Notes under the pieces: model-generated
Told to the model about the DNA's origin: nothing
What the model saw: only the letters and a program-made list of their open reading frames with translations
Databases searched by the model: none
Made by a program: the position numbers and the translations under genes
Shown: in pieces, positions 24,719 through 37,290 of the stretch
How the letters are laid out: each line of letters begins with the position of its first letter
Position numbering within the stretch: position 1 is the stretch's first letter
Assembly (NCBI GenBank): GCA_027405735.1
Contig: JAPEHQ010000004.1
Span: forward strand, 1,240,001-1,304,000
DNA from: Mucor racemosus
Lineage: Eukaryota > Mucoromycota > Mucoromycetes > Mucorales > Mucoraceae
DNA: 64,000 nt
Direction of reading: 5' to 3'

Positions 24719-25446
24719 TGCAGTGGAATTACATACTAAAAACGCTTGATAAAATAAAAACAACCTAAATTTCAAGTGTCGCTCATAAAATATGATGCCA
24801 CTTGAAATGTGAACAACGATAATAAACAAACGCTTCAATTGAACACAATAACAAACGCATGCTAAAAATATGAAATACCCTTTTTGAACCATACATGTCG
24901 TGTAGATGATAGCACCCTTGATCACGGCGCAATCAATTACACAAATGACATATATATCAAAACAGGATTCTATCCAAATCAATAATGATAATAAACAAAG
25001 ATATCAATTTAGTCAACTACTCATCTATATCGTAGTTGCACTATCAATATAAATAAGATTCAAGCATATAAAAACTACCCCTTAAAAATCAAGGTTACAT
25101 AAAATAGATATAACAGAAATAAACAAAAACAACCATTTCCCAAAAGGTCGATATTGTCACACTTGACATACAATCCCTTATGGTCAATGCTCTATACAAT
25201 TTACCCCTTAAAATATCAAATCAATAACAATGTACTCAAAACTGGAAGATTACTAAATATACATCCATTCAAGTCTGATGGTATCCAAGTTCTCCAAATC
25301 ACTATAAATACCCTCATACTTTTCAATTATTTTAACTCTTCAGAAATCTTTTGTAATAAAAACTTTAGCTGATTATAATTGTATTTCTACTGCTTTTATT
25401 TTTATATTTTTTTTTATTTTAGTAAATAACATCGTAATTTACTGCA
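24719..25446 (+). mobile_element. Solo LTR-like insertion A (728 bp)
   Basis: It begins TGCAGTGGAATTAC and ends GTAATTTACTGCA, so it has TG..CA ends with 13-14 bp inverted termini. It is flanked by an exact 5-bp duplication CTATT (24714-24718 and 25447-25451). TATAAATA at 25303 and AATAAA at 25355 lie near the 3' end, the order expected for an LTR promoter and polyadenylation signal. There is no coding sequence. A second copy, in inverted orientation, lies at 27903-28628. A solo LTR is the best explanation; a MITE with 5-bp TSD is the alternative. Confidence 0.75.
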
Positions 25447-25451
25447 CTATT

Positions 25452-26329
25452 ATTCAATTCTTTTACTGACCACATTTTTTATTTCCACAACTTGAGAGGA
25501 TGAATACATAACTACATTATCGCATAGAGTCAGTTATTCAACTAAAATCATTATCTATGTATGTATACTTCATCAAAGGTCATACTTAGGCCATGGCTAT
25601 CAAGTATTCTGAATTTTTTGTTCCAACTCTCACCACTAGATGTATACTTTAGTCTAAAATATAGTTGTTGGATCCGTATATTACTTTTATGAGTATATAG
25701 CTTAGATGATATATAAAAGTATATATTAATTCATTATTAGAACTCGTTAATGCATGTAATTTTTATTTTTATGGCCTTGTAATCATGAGACTTGTACATA
25801 TTAAAACAATGAGGTTTTGTCTATCTGTAATTGAGACTTATAAAATATGATACTGAATAATATATGCAATTCCCATTTTTTAATAACTTATTTATTAGCT
25901 TGATGACCTATTTTTGGTTTTTTTGACATATTTAATGTAAATGTTAGATAGCAATTATCTTTTGGGCACCTATATTGCATATATATATCTCCTAGTTTAT
26001 TTCATTATGAAAACATCGATTTTTGAGTGAAAAAATCTATAAATCTAATGTTTTGTATTAATAATGTGCGCACATATACTATAATCATATGAATTTCAGT
26101 GGTACGTTAGTCCATAATCAAATGAAATAGAAATTATGAAGGAAAAAAATATGGATACATTTCACGGAGAACGAGCTAATTACGGCATTCAGTAGGTGTA
26201 ATATAAACAAGGTTAAAAACTGATATTTTACATTTAACACGCAATAACTCATCATGTGAACCAAGACATAGATTATCTTATGCAAGTACATACAATTTTC
26301 TGCGCTAAAGAGAAAGAATCTTCCGGAAA
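25452..26329. other. Intergenic, nothing recognised
   Basis: AT-rich DNA between insertion A and dispersed-repeat copy d. I see no gene, RNA or repeat that I can support. Confidence 0.4.
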
Positions 26330-28960
26330 TTCACAGTTTCTTCCTTAAAAACTGGGTCTCACTTTTCATCCCTGCCCAGCTTTTTTTCCATTAAATAACA
26401 TCAAGAAAAAAATATATGCCAGTGTACCTGAGATGTTCAGCTTTAATCCAAAAGCAAGTATCCGAGAATATCCTATTTTTTGCAGTTGGAATTAATTTTT
26501 CAGTGCTAAGGTTTCAGATTTTTTACGCGTATTTCACTGCTAAAGGATTGAAAACTTTGAGGCTTCATATCTCCAGAAACAATTAAGCTATACTAACACT
26601 TTTTAATAATAAAATTTACTTGTTTTAAACTGCTTTGTAACATATTTCAATATAAAAAAATTCTGAGCACTTTTATTTTTTTTCATTTTTTTGGGCATTT
26701 CTATAGTAGGTTTCAAAATATTGGTTAAATTGAGCAACATTTTTTTTGCATTCATGTCATTAAGATTGTTGAGTTCTCTCGGATCCAATTTAGAGTTTCT
26801 CAAAATATTGATTTTTCGTGGAGATATCGTCAAAAATGTGTACAAAAAGGAACCTCCATTTCTGGCGTCCATTTTCCCCTTGTATACCCTCATCCCAAAT
26901 TCTGAAACTGAAAAAAATTTGGACAAAAATCTTGCTTTCTCTACGAAAAATACAGCTAGAAGATTTAGCAATAGCTCAATCGATAGATAATGTTTTTGCG
27001 CATTATTTCCGTTTATTATATGTTAAATGTGCTTATGAAAAGTGATGTGTATCTTCAAAAAACCTCTACAATTTCAATTACAGTTTACACAAAATTTAAT
27101 ATGAAACATTTGTCTAATTTTTATTTAGATGGATGCAGAATCTAAAACTGTACAAAAAACATTTAATACGCTAGGTCTACTTACTTTGTAGTTTATGAGT
27201 ATTTAAAAGATTTTGCTTTTTGAAGTATTTTTCATTCATTTCAACAAATAATTTTTGGAATCCCGTGATGATAAATTTTAAGCAGTGATAAGAACTATTA
27301 TTTTGGGTATCTCGACCAAAAATCAATATTTTTTGCTGAAACAAAAAATACAGAGTAGCAATCGATTAGATCTATCCACTGAAGACAAAAAATTGAACCC
27401 TAGATAATGAGTTTTAAGTTTTACAAAATAATCAACTAATATTTACAACTGCAGAAAATAAAAATAAAATCCCCCATCCTTGTGAATATTAATCCAATTA
27501 ATCTCCAATTATACATGATGGTAGATTTAAATATATCCTGCATAAAAATTTATATTTGTACTTTCACAAATTACTGTGAATTGAGAAAACCATCAGTAAA
27601 GCATGATATTTCTGTCCAATAAAACCACCTGCTGTGTCCTATATTTTCATTTTTGATAAATAATAATAAAAAAAAAAAGAATACAATTAAAGGAGAATGA
27701 GTAATAAATCAGTTCTTTAACTGTTGTATAATAAAAACAAGATATCATTTATTTAGATATTTAGGCATCATTAAAAGTATGGCCTTTTACTGTATATTGG
27801 TTTAATATTGGGATCCTGAGATGTAAATTTAAGGCACTATTGAACCATTAGATCTGTTTGATAGTAATCTATGGATTGAAATGGATCGATCATAGATTAA
27901 CCTGCAGTAAATGACGATGTTATTTACTAAAATAAAAAAATATAAAAATAAAAGCCGTAGAAATACAATTATAATCAGCTAAAGTTTTTATTACAAAAGA
28001 TTTCTGAAGAGTTAAAATAATTGAAAAGTATGAGGGTATTTATGGTGATTTGGAGAACTTGGATACCATCAGACTTGAATGGATGTATATTTAGTAATCT
28101 TCCAGTTTTGAGTACATTGTTATTGATTTGATATTTTAAGGGGTAAATTGTATAGAGCATTGACCATAAGGGATTGTATGTCAAGTGTGACAATATCGAC
28201 CTTTTGGGAAATGGTTGTTTTGTTTATTTCTGTTATATCTATTTTATGTAACCTTGATTTTTAAGGGGTAGTTTTTTACATGTTTGAATCTTATTTATAA
28301 TGATAGTGCAACTTCGATATAGATGAGTAGTTGACTAAATTGATATCTTTGTTTATTATCATTATTGATTTGGATAGAATCCTGTTTTGATATATATGTC
28401 ATTTGTGTAATTGATTGCGCCGTGATCAAGGGTACTATCATCTACACGACATGTATGGTTAAAAAAGGGTATTTCATATTTTTAGCATGCGTTTGTTATT
28501 GCGTTCAATTGAAGCGTTTGTTTATTATTGTTGTTCGCATTTCAAGTGGCATCATATCTTATGAGCGACACTTGGAATTTAGGTTGTTTTATTTTTATCA
28601 AGCGTTTTTAGTATGTAATTCCACTGAATAACCGTTCTTGCAGAGCTTGTGCTTTGCTTTGTTTTAATGCTGCGCTAATTGTGCTTGGATGTTAATTTGA
28701 TAGCTACTTGATTGATTAACCGTTGCGATAAAATAATATAATATAGTGCCATAATTAAGGTCCAAGCGTTCTTGTTAATTGCTGCTGGATATACTTAGTA
28801 CGCTAAGAGTTTTTTATTTATAATATCCGATATCAATACTGTGTACTTCAATACATGTAATAGTCAATACGTTGTAAGATGTATTGACACTGTAGAAGGT
28901 GATATAGTATGGTATTTGGTGGCAGCATATAACATGCATAATGGTAAATAATAAATAATT
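26330..28960 (+). repeat. Dispersed repeat, copy d, split by a solo LTR
   Basis: Core landmarks match copy a from CTGGGTCTCACTTTTCATCC onward, including CAATCGATAGATAATG (about 26978), the TAGATCTAT block (27368) and the 3' tail with GATTGATTAACC (28712). It is interrupted at 27903-28628 by insertion B; copy a at 4118-4130 shows the uninterrupted target (TTAACCG). With the insert removed the copy is about 1.9 kb, one of the two most complete. Confidence 0.75.
27903..28628 (-). mobile_element. Solo LTR-like insertion B (726 bp, inverted copy of A)
   Basis: It is the reverse complement of insertion A with high identity, inserted in the tail of repeat copy d. The flanking duplication is TAACC (27898-27902 and 28629-28633). 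The terminal bases at the right end read CTGAA where A has CTGCA, a single-base change. The promoter and poly(A) motifs are preserved in inverted orientation. Confidence 0.75.
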
Positions 28961-29460
28961 GACGGAAACTACAAACCTTTGGAAATTATTATTAAGATTT
29001 TATTACATATAAATCGTTTCTTGAGTGAAGAGTGATATGTCTTTAATAATATTATTGTTCATGCAGTAATAATTACCTTGAAGTCCATTATTAAGAATAA
29101 ATTAAATTTGGTGACCGACAAACCGATTTCTAACTGATGATGGCTGAAGCAGAAACTGATAGAAATCCAAATATGATTAAGGATGTTATTTGCCGAGCTC
29201 TTTTCAAGTCTTCTTTCTGAAAAGTGACTAAAGATGTTCCATTATGTATGCCTTTATGTTACAATTAGTAATACTCTACTTGTTACATACTGGATTAAAA
29301 ACAAAATTAAAATATACAGACAGTAGTAGGCTTACAATACAATTTACATTATTAAATTATTGCGTGCACTAAAAATACTAGAATAGAGAAGAGAAGAAGA
29401 CAACAATTGGTAGTATTTTGAAAGATGTACGTAGAAAAGTCAAATGAGAAAAAAAAGGCG
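28961..29460 (+). other. Possible retroelement gag-start remnant
   Basis: Near 29108 the sequence TTGGTGACCGACAAACCG resembles a tRNA primer-binding site region. Thirty bases later ATGATGGCTGAAGCAGAAAC opens a short frame (MMAEAETDRNPN..VICRALFKSSF) that stops near 29220. A similar GCCGAGC..TTTTCAAG.CTTCTT stretch follows repeat copy a at 4522. This could be the start of a retroelement internal region next to the repeat. It is weak evidence. Confidence 0.25.
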
Positions 29461-29478
29461 AGAGGGTGATTAGCTGCA

Positions 29479-29610
29479 CTTCTAGCCCGGCAAACACAAG
29501 TTCCGAAGAAAATCCGTTTACACGAGTTTCGAACCCACAACCTCTCCGTTTGAACTAGCTGTAAAGCGCATAAGTCTAGCAATTAGGGCAAACGTTCCCT
29601 CTATGTTTGC
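29479..29610 (-). repeat. tRNA-like sequence, candidate SINE or tRNA relic
   Basis: On the minus strand TTGCCCTAATTG (29591-29580) resembles a pol III A box. GGGTTCGAAACT (29536-29525) is a near-perfect B box, at tRNA-like spacing. A full tRNA cloverleaf does not close with canonical stems, so this is either a tRNA-derived SINE head or a decayed tRNA. The 3' continuation (to about 29430) is purine-rich without a clean tail. Confidence 0.4.
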
Positions 29611-30325
29611 TATTTTTAATTGCCTTCATTCTACTTATCTGTTATTTTGTTTTTCTCCATTTGTTCAATATTATTAAGTAATTTGACCATATTTTTTTTT
29701 GGATATATTACTTCTATTTTTTGGGTATTAGCTGCAATTTGTTTTACAACAAAAAATCTTTACTTCTGATCGAGATATAAAAAAAACTCTGTTATTTTTG
29801 CCCTATATCATGTAATTATGCTAGGTACAATACTGCAAAAACTAAATTTATTTCACTAGAAAATATAACTGAGGTTCCCAGTGAGCATATAATTAGTAAA
29901 TACAAAATAGCGCTACGTATTATATATACAAAAATTTAGTAGTAGATAAAACGTGTATTATATACAACAGTATAATAACAAAATTTTATAATCTATAAAA
30001 GTTACGGTCATCAATGTTAAAAATACCAGATCTCGTCCGATCTCCACAAGAAAAAATATCTGTTAATACAGTATATATAATAAAAATTATTGGTTTTTAG
30101 GCTTTTTCTATGTAGAAGCTAAACAATCACACTCTATGATATTTGTTGTGTGATTATTTTTCTTACTAATTAATCAATAAACCAAATTGCAGTTTATTTT
30201 GTTTGTTCTGCCCTTCACGACCTATTTTGACTCGCTATAGTGCACGAAGAAATTACGCTTCATAAGTCAAAGTGAATCCTAATATTAGATTTGAACTTTC
30301 AGAAAAAAAAAATACATTCGTTCCA
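29611..30325. other. Intergenic, nothing recognised
   Basis: AT-rich DNA with no supported gene or identified element before repeat copy e. Confidence 0.4.
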
Positions 30326-32180
30326 ATTTTCAAAATCAGAGTATGCCTTCTTTCTATAACTAACCTCATAATAAACATTTTCTTGGATATACTTTAAACA
30401 CCACTAAACAGATATAAATTGGTCGCATTATGCTAGCTATTCCTAAATTTATTTTATATCTCACGAAAGACTCAAAAACGCGTAAAATTCACTGCTTTTT
30501 CCTTGAAAACTGGGTCTCACTTTTATCCCTGCCCAGCTTTTGTTTTCATTAAATAACATCAAGAAAAAATTATATGCGAGGAGTGTACCTGAGATGTTCA
30601 GCTTTAATCCAAAAGCGAGTATCCGAGAATATCCTACTTTTTGCAGTTGGAATTAATTTTTCAGTGCTAAGGTTTCAGATTTTTTACGCGTATTTCACTG
30701 CTAAAGGATTGAAAACTTTGAGGCTTCATATCTCCAGAAACAATTAAGCTATACTAACACTTTTTAATAATAAAATTTACTTGTTTTAAACTGCTTTGTA
30801 ACATATTTCAATATAAAAAAATTCTGAGCACTTTTATTTTTTTTTCATTTTTTTGGGCATTTCTATAGTAGGTTTCAAAATATTGGTTAAATTGAGCAAC
30901 ATTTTTTTTGCAATCATGTCATTAAGATCGTTGAGCTCTCTCGGATCCAATTTAGAGTTTCTCAAAATATTGATTTTTCATGGAGATATCGTCAAAAATG
31001 TGTACAAAAAGGTACCTCCATTTCTGGCGTCCATTTTCCCCTTGTATACCCTCTGCAATGAAATGACACGTTTTATAGACCAAAGTTGCCATTGTCATTT
31101 TAGAAAAATAACTGATCTCGATTCGTACCTGAATCTCGCTCCATAAGGACTGAGTTCCAATCAGATCCCAATAAGCATTACGAGGAAACTCTATATTGCT
31201 GGTGCCTGTAAAAGGAAGTATTCCTGATCAAAATACAACCTTCTACAACACGACACCTATGATATAAAGCTGTACTTATGTTGCATTAATAAAATATTCC
31301 AAAACTCCTGCTCATAAAAACGCAGTTGCAGTAATTCTAGATAAGGAATCACATCCCATAAAAATAAGCTCAGTTGCATTTTAAATTATAACTGGAATGT
31401 TGAAAGATCAACATCCATCTAATGATATTCTATCATATCAAACAAAGTATCAACATCTCAACCAAGTATCTTATAAAAGAATGTCAATAAAAGACATTAT
31501 GATTGAACACCTGTAAAATAGGCATCAACACACAAACATCCACTATTTTACAATTCCTATAAATATAGCATACTTTATGAAGATATCATTCTTTTTCTTC
31601 AGATTTCTTTTAATCACAATAAAACCGTGGAAAGACTATAATTGTATTTATCAACGCTTTTATTTTTTATTTTATTTTTTATTTTTATAAAATTACTTCA
31701 ATTTTATTGCACCCTCATCCCAAATTCTGAAACTGAAAAAAATTTGGACAAAAATCTTGCTTTCTCTACGAAAAATACAGCTAGAAGATTTAGCAATAGC
31801 TCAATCGATAGATAATGTTTTTGCGCATTATTTCCGTTTATTATATGTTAAATGTGCTTATGAAAAGTGATGTGTATCTTCAAAAAACCTCTACAATTTC
31901 AATTGCATTTTACGCACAATTTAATATGGAACATTTGTCTAATTTTTATTTCGGTAGATGCAGAATCCGAAACTGTACAAAAACTATTTAATACACTAGA
32001 TGGACTTATTTTGTAGTTCATGAGCATTTAAACAACTTTGTGTTTTGGATGATTTTTCATTCATTTCAACAAATAAATTTTGGAACCCCGGTATGATAGG
32101 TTTTAAGTTGTAATAAAAACTATTATTTTGGTTATCTCGACGAAAAATCAATATTTTTGGCTGAAACAAAAAACATGGAG
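30326..32180 (+). repeat. Dispersed repeat, copy e, split by a solo LTR
   Basis: The left part 30326-31053 and right part 31712-32180 are joined by the shared CCCTC target. They match copies c and d closely, including the extra 5' block (ATGCCTTCTTTCTATAACTA) and CAATCGATAGATAATG at 31803. The downstream sequence beyond 32180 drifts into a more diverged version. Confidence 0.75.
31054..31711 (+). mobile_element. Solo LTR-like insertion C (658 bp), second family
   Basis: It begins TGCAATGAAATGAC and ends TTCAATTTTATTGCA, with TG..CA termini. It is flanked by an exact 5-bp duplication CCCTC (31049-31053 and 31712-31716). The intact target is visible in copy d near 26887. TATAAATA at 31558 and AATAAA at 31618 occupy the same positions as in insertion A, and the termini are related (TGCARTGRAAT), but the interior differs. 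It is therefore a sister LTR family. Confidence 0.8.
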
Positions 32181-34156
32181 TAGCTGTATGTTGGACTTAT
32201 CTTCAGAATTCAAAGAATTAATATTTCAATTAAGATGCTCAATTTTTAAAATCAATTTTAGGTCGATTTTGGTCAATATTTGGCCTGTGCCCTTATACTC
32301 TGCTATCAACTCTTCTATTTTTGGACAGATGTCAATGGCCAATAGAGCGAAGGTATGTCTTCTTTAATATATACTTCATGTAATTCGACTCAACATTGGG
32401 CGAAAAATTTGAAAACCATCTGAAACCAACTTTTTGCAACCGTAAACAATCGATAATAAAATCTTTATCTTGGTGAATTTCGATCCCAATAATTCTCAAA
32501 TTTACATGAGAGCAGATATGCATGTCTGGCACGATAATCTCAAAGGGCAACTTTTATAACCTGTTGTGAGTTGAACAAAATGTACCTATAGCTTACTGCG
32601 CTCGTTTATTGAAAACAATTAAAATACGGCCTCTATGAATATTGATTCAAGTAAGCCGCCAATCTATATGGACGACATAGGTATGGATAGGTGCTACACG
32701 CATCTCATACAGTAAGGTCCCATGAGTCCTTGTGTATTCAGTAAATTTGAACAACAATTTGGTTACCTGCTATCTACTATTTACACCTACTAAGATCAGT
32801 AAGCACATCATGTCTTATGCTTGCCAAATATGGATCCAAATGAGCTCTCGTTGCAATAGTAGCTAGGTCTATTGTCGATCCATAGAATTGTATAAGGGTC
32901 AGCCTCCTCGAATTGCTGTGAAAATGATGAAAGGAAAATTCGTACGTGCTTAATCGTTTAAATTATTTTGTAAGAATTGTTCCAGATATTCTTTGAAATT
33001 CTTTACAAAATCAACAAATAATGGTTCAAAATTGAACTTTGAAGTTGCACTTGATGCACAGTAGATGTACAAAGAAAATATCTAAACTTCACTAGCTAAC
33101 AACTGTTTTTGAAGAACTCTTGGACACATTTTTGAAAAAAAAAAAAGTCTTTTTTCCTGCTTGAAAGAAATTTAGTAACTGGAAAAATGCTTCAAGTCAA
33201 TGAATATTGATCCAAAAGGGCTACAAGTTTCAAAATATATACGATAGCTGTTGTAATAGTATCCATATATATAATTTTAGCATCCCATTGATTTACTGGT
33301 TAAATAGTAGGAATAAATTACTCACTTTTATTCGAATGGGTTTCGTAGTTCATCAGCATACCATTTCAAATTTGATATAGAAATTATTCAAATGAAAAGG
33401 TGCCGTTTTATTATGAGCTTATGATGAGGGTTTATATACTATATAGTTGGACGAATGTATTAAATATGAATAATAATATAATTATATAGAATGAACAAAT
33501 ATATATTCTGTGCATATAATGAAATCATGCTTCTGTGGTTCAATAGTAACAAGATGATACATGCATGGAATACAGTATTGTTTGATTTGCATATTAAACA
33601 TCATGCTTTGACAAATACTCTAAATTAGTAATTAATAATTCCTAATTCTGATAAATTACAGCTAAGACTAGCATATATGGCAATGAAAGCTACGGAAATC
33701 AATTAACAAATGTTCTTTGTATACATGTATAATCAAAGCTATATATAGCAAAGTGTTTTCCTCTACACCTATTTTGTTTGTCGAAAACTTTGAATATCCC
33801 ATACTAATTTCAATAGCAAAGGAATTGGGTTGATAAATACTGGTTAACTAGCTGTCAAATTTCAAAAGACATTTCTCGATATATACAAAATTTTGCCTGA
33901 AAAGTAAACTATGTTATATATACAATGTATCACCTTTGCTAAACATTTCAATATTCTAGTCTTTGATGTGGTATATATATATATAACAAATAATATATCT
34001 GAAGCGATTTCGAATAATTTATACAATTCTAATTTATTATTTTTATATGATCTTGCTGGAAAAGGTTGTGAGTGTGTTTGTGATAAAGAAAAAAAAAAAA
34101 AAAAAAAAAAAGAGGAGAGGTAATATAGTTATTTTGATACATCTTTTCTTTTTTTT
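32181..34156. other. Diverged repeat and gene-poor DNA
   Basis: From 32200 to about 33250 a short block reappears in diverged form (CTTGGTGAATTTCGATCC near 32470, GAATATTGATTCAAGTAAGC near 32637, GAATATTGATCCAAAAGG near 33204). It resembles the GGGAATATTGATCCAATTAA block of copy a at 3738. No supported gene lies in this stretch. A poly(A) run at 34088-34110 and AT-rich DNA lead into the NOC2 3' flank. Confidence 0.4.
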
Positions 34157-36528
34157 TTAGGTCATCTTTGCTTTTAAATCATTATTGAATTGCTCGATTT
34201 CAGCTTCATTTTCCGGACTAAAGCTAATCTTACTACGCTGTTGACGAACAAACTTGGACTTGGCCTCAAGCTATAAATAAAAAATAAAAAAAAAAACGGT
34301 TAATTCACAAACACAGACGCAATACAGATTCTAAAAACTTACTTCCTTTGCCAATTTAGCCAACTTATCTTTACCCTTCATACTCTTTGATTGTTTAACA
34401 AAACGCTTAATAGCAATGATATCAGCATCTACCATCTCAGGGAATGCAATATGATGAGAATATTCCTTGTAATAGTTTTTCAATGCCTTGGCACATTGAT
34501 CCAAAACTTCATCTTGATACATGCGACCGTGAATGCTCTTCTTATTAACCTTCAACACCAAATCCCACTCAGTAGGCAAACCAGTATTAGATTGCTTTGC
34601 CTTTTCCATGGCAACTGTACCTTCTAAAACTTCTAAAACATAAGTAGCAAGGGGAACAAAGACATTGGTATTGTGAATAAGAGAGTTGAGAGAATGGAGT
34701 ACATGGAAACGAAGAGGATAGAATTGAGCAGTAGGAATCAATTGAATAACACCAACAGCTACTTGTGTCAAGGGATAAACCAAAGCTCTGAGAGGAGATT
34801 CTACAACATCACCTTCTTCATCTACCATATTACCAGCATAGGCATTCAAGACATCAGACCAGAAATCAATACAATGAATATATTGCCAGTTGTAAACCAT
34901 GTTGTGGTTTTTGGTGGAACGGACCTTCATGGCTTGTCTAAGATGGATAGCCAATTGACGAATATATACGAAACCTTGTTGATAACTGAGGACGGGGTTA
35001 ATACCGTATAATTGAACGGCTAAATTACGCATCAAGTTGATAACAGGCAAGGTATGCAAGTTTGTGTTTTTACAGTTCTTGACAAATGTCAAATAGACAT
35101 TTTTGAGACAGAGATCAAGATAGCCTTGAGAATTGGTATCTTTGCTAACAGGAACAGGAATGGTGGCTAAAGATTTGATGCCCAAAAATGCTTGTACACG
35201 AACACTATCAGTGGAACCAAGGTTAGACCAAGAGTTTAAAAGAGTCTTGAGATATTCTTTAGCAAGACGATCAAAACAAACATAGAGATTAGTACATTTC
35301 TCGGCTTCACGGATTGTTAAACGAAGCATATCAGCATCGGTCAAGTTGCGCAAAAGATGAAGCAAATTGTTGAGATATGATCTAACGTATGATTTGAAGA
35401 ATGACCAACGACCTGAAGTCAATGGAGATCCATTTGCTTTCTTGGGCTTCAAGTGATGAGCGAATACAATGGGTGCAAGACGAAGTGTTGATGTGATTAC
35501 CTTGGAGAAGACTTTAATGAAACGTTAGTTTAGGTTTGTATACAAAAAAAGATCCTATATATCATCTTACCAGTAGGATCTTCAATCTTGAATGCGAAAG
35601 TTACACTGTCATCTTCTTCAGACATTCTAGCAGCAGTCTTGAAAGCAGACAATAATTTTTTGAATGCCTTGAAATCTTTGTTGGATTTGATAGCGTCAAT
35701 CCATTCATTCAATTCAGTTTTAGTCAAAACATGAACAGCAACTTCTTTTTCTTCCTCGGGTTCTTCCATATCACTGTAAGCTCCCTCATCATCATCAGAA
35801 CCTCCAATTTGCTCTGGCTCATCTTCATCATCAGATTCACCAAAACCTAAAAGTCCATCATCTTCCTTTTGTAAAAAGTTGTAAAACTCGGGATCACGTT
35901 CCTTCAATGCTTCCATATCTTTCTTGTGTTGGACAATATCTTTTTGCAATTTCTCCTCATTTTCATCATCATCTTCTTCTTCCTCTTCCTCATCATCTTC
36001 ATCAACTGCCATTTCTTTTTCGAAATCAGATGGGAGATCACTGTCGCTATCTTCGGCTACAGTCTCAGGTTGTTCGTTATCACTATTCTCAGAGTCCTCA
36101 TCCATAACACGTTGTAATTTCTGAATAAGAATCGAATTAATCAACAATTGTCTCATATAAATGTATACATAAAGCTACCTTGAAAACATCATCTTCTTCA
36201 TCAGAATCAGCGGCATCTTCCATAACTTCATCCTCAGGCTCTGACTCGCTTCTATATAGAAAAATCGAATCAATATCAATACATCATTCCTATAATCAAT
36301 TCTCTACTTACAATTGCTTTGCGGCAACCTTCTTTTCAGCTTCTATTTCGTAAAAAAAAAAAAAAAAAAAAGAGAAATAAACATTTAAACAAAATCAAAT
36401 GTATTAAAGAAATGCGTACCCTTCTTCTTCTTTTCGACTAATTTTTCAACAATTTTTTGAACCTTTTTGTTTGAAGGTTTCTTCATGGTGGAAGTCTTTT
36501 TAGTTTTCTTTTGAAGTGCAGGTGCCAT
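34157..36528 (-). CDS. NOC2: Nucleolar complex protein 2 (NOC2 family)
   Basis: There are six exons: 36528-36420, 36342-36312, 36251-36179, 36120-35571, 35511-34343 and 34270-34157, giving 681 aa. Noc2 pairs with Noc1 and then Noc3 to move 60S pre-ribosomes from nucleolus to nucleoplasm. The N-terminus is a lysine-rich nuclear/nucleolar signal (KKTKKTSTMKKPSNKK), followed by long acidic Asp/Glu tracts and the DPEFYNFLQKEDDGLLGF motif typical of the family. After this comes the helical repeat domain, with KSYVRSYLNNLLHLLRNL, NLMRNLAVQLYGINPVLSYQ, YPLRFHVLHSLNSL and LPTEWDLVLKVNKK. The last exon ends SPENEAEIEQFNNDL. The Met at 36528 is chosen over an in-frame Met at 36591, whose extra 21 residues look unlike the family. 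Confidence 0.92.
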
Positions 36529-37290
36529 TGTGAAAGTATCTAGAGTTACAAAGGAAGTATGTGTATACAACAATTGACATTTGGTGGCCATTGCTATTTT
36601 TTTTTTCGAGAAAATTGTGACCTTGTAGTGACCTTTTTTACTCTTTTATGCATCCCATTATGCTGTTGTAATCAAGGTACCGATCTTGATTAGCATTATA
36701 TGGTTGTTAGATACAGTCAATATGGTTCCAGGGGGAGGGGGAGGGGGATATCACAATCAAATTTCATGTTTTGAGCAGTTTAAAATTGATATTTGTCGAT
36801 AAAATCCAATACAATGTATAGCATTTTGCTGATTGTGCTTGTCCAAATCAATGCATTTCTTCATCTTTTGTACTGAGTAAGAGTGAAATTACTTCAACTG
36901 CATACTTAAAATAGAGAATTATAGTACATTTACTGTTTATATAGTGAGTTGAAAGATGGTCTTGATACTTTGAATCTACTAAAAATTGAAAATGTCGGAC
37001 ACAAAATGTAGTGATTTTGATTTTCAAGAGTTTTTTTTTTTAGTATATTCAAACAATTATACTGTTACGTATTGCAATTATGCATTTCATAGAATGTAAA
37101 CATTATTCTGATATTTTGTTTTGTCGGAAAAGTATAAATATCTATCAAGAAAAGGTCAATACAAGTCTATAATGTCCCGCTGGTACAGTCGCTAAATTTG
37201 AATACCAGATCGCTCAATCACTAAATGCACCACATATCACAAACAAAAATTTATAGCTCACCTCACAAAAACAGTGCAGTTTCTTTTGTC
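36529..37290. other. Intergenic between divergent NOC2 and DDX59-like genes
   Basis: This is a shared upstream region. A G-rich tract GGGGGAGGGGGAGGGGG at about 36730-36748 stands out in otherwise AT-rich DNA and could form a quadruplex. No coding sequence is supported. Confidence 0.5.

Noticed and set aside
24680..24982. 100-codon minus-strand frame and its counterpart at 28365-28631
   Set aside because: Both lie inside the solo LTR-like insertions A and B, run past their boundaries and show no motif.
26603..26971. 122-codon minus-strand frame in repeat copy d, with partial matches in copies c and f
   Set aside because: The frame is broken or shifted in other copies and has no domain; similarity follows from DNA-level repeat identity.
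35907..36124. Overlapping plus-strand frames in the NOC2 acidic region
   Set aside because: Antisense of GAA/GAT repeats coding the acidic tract.
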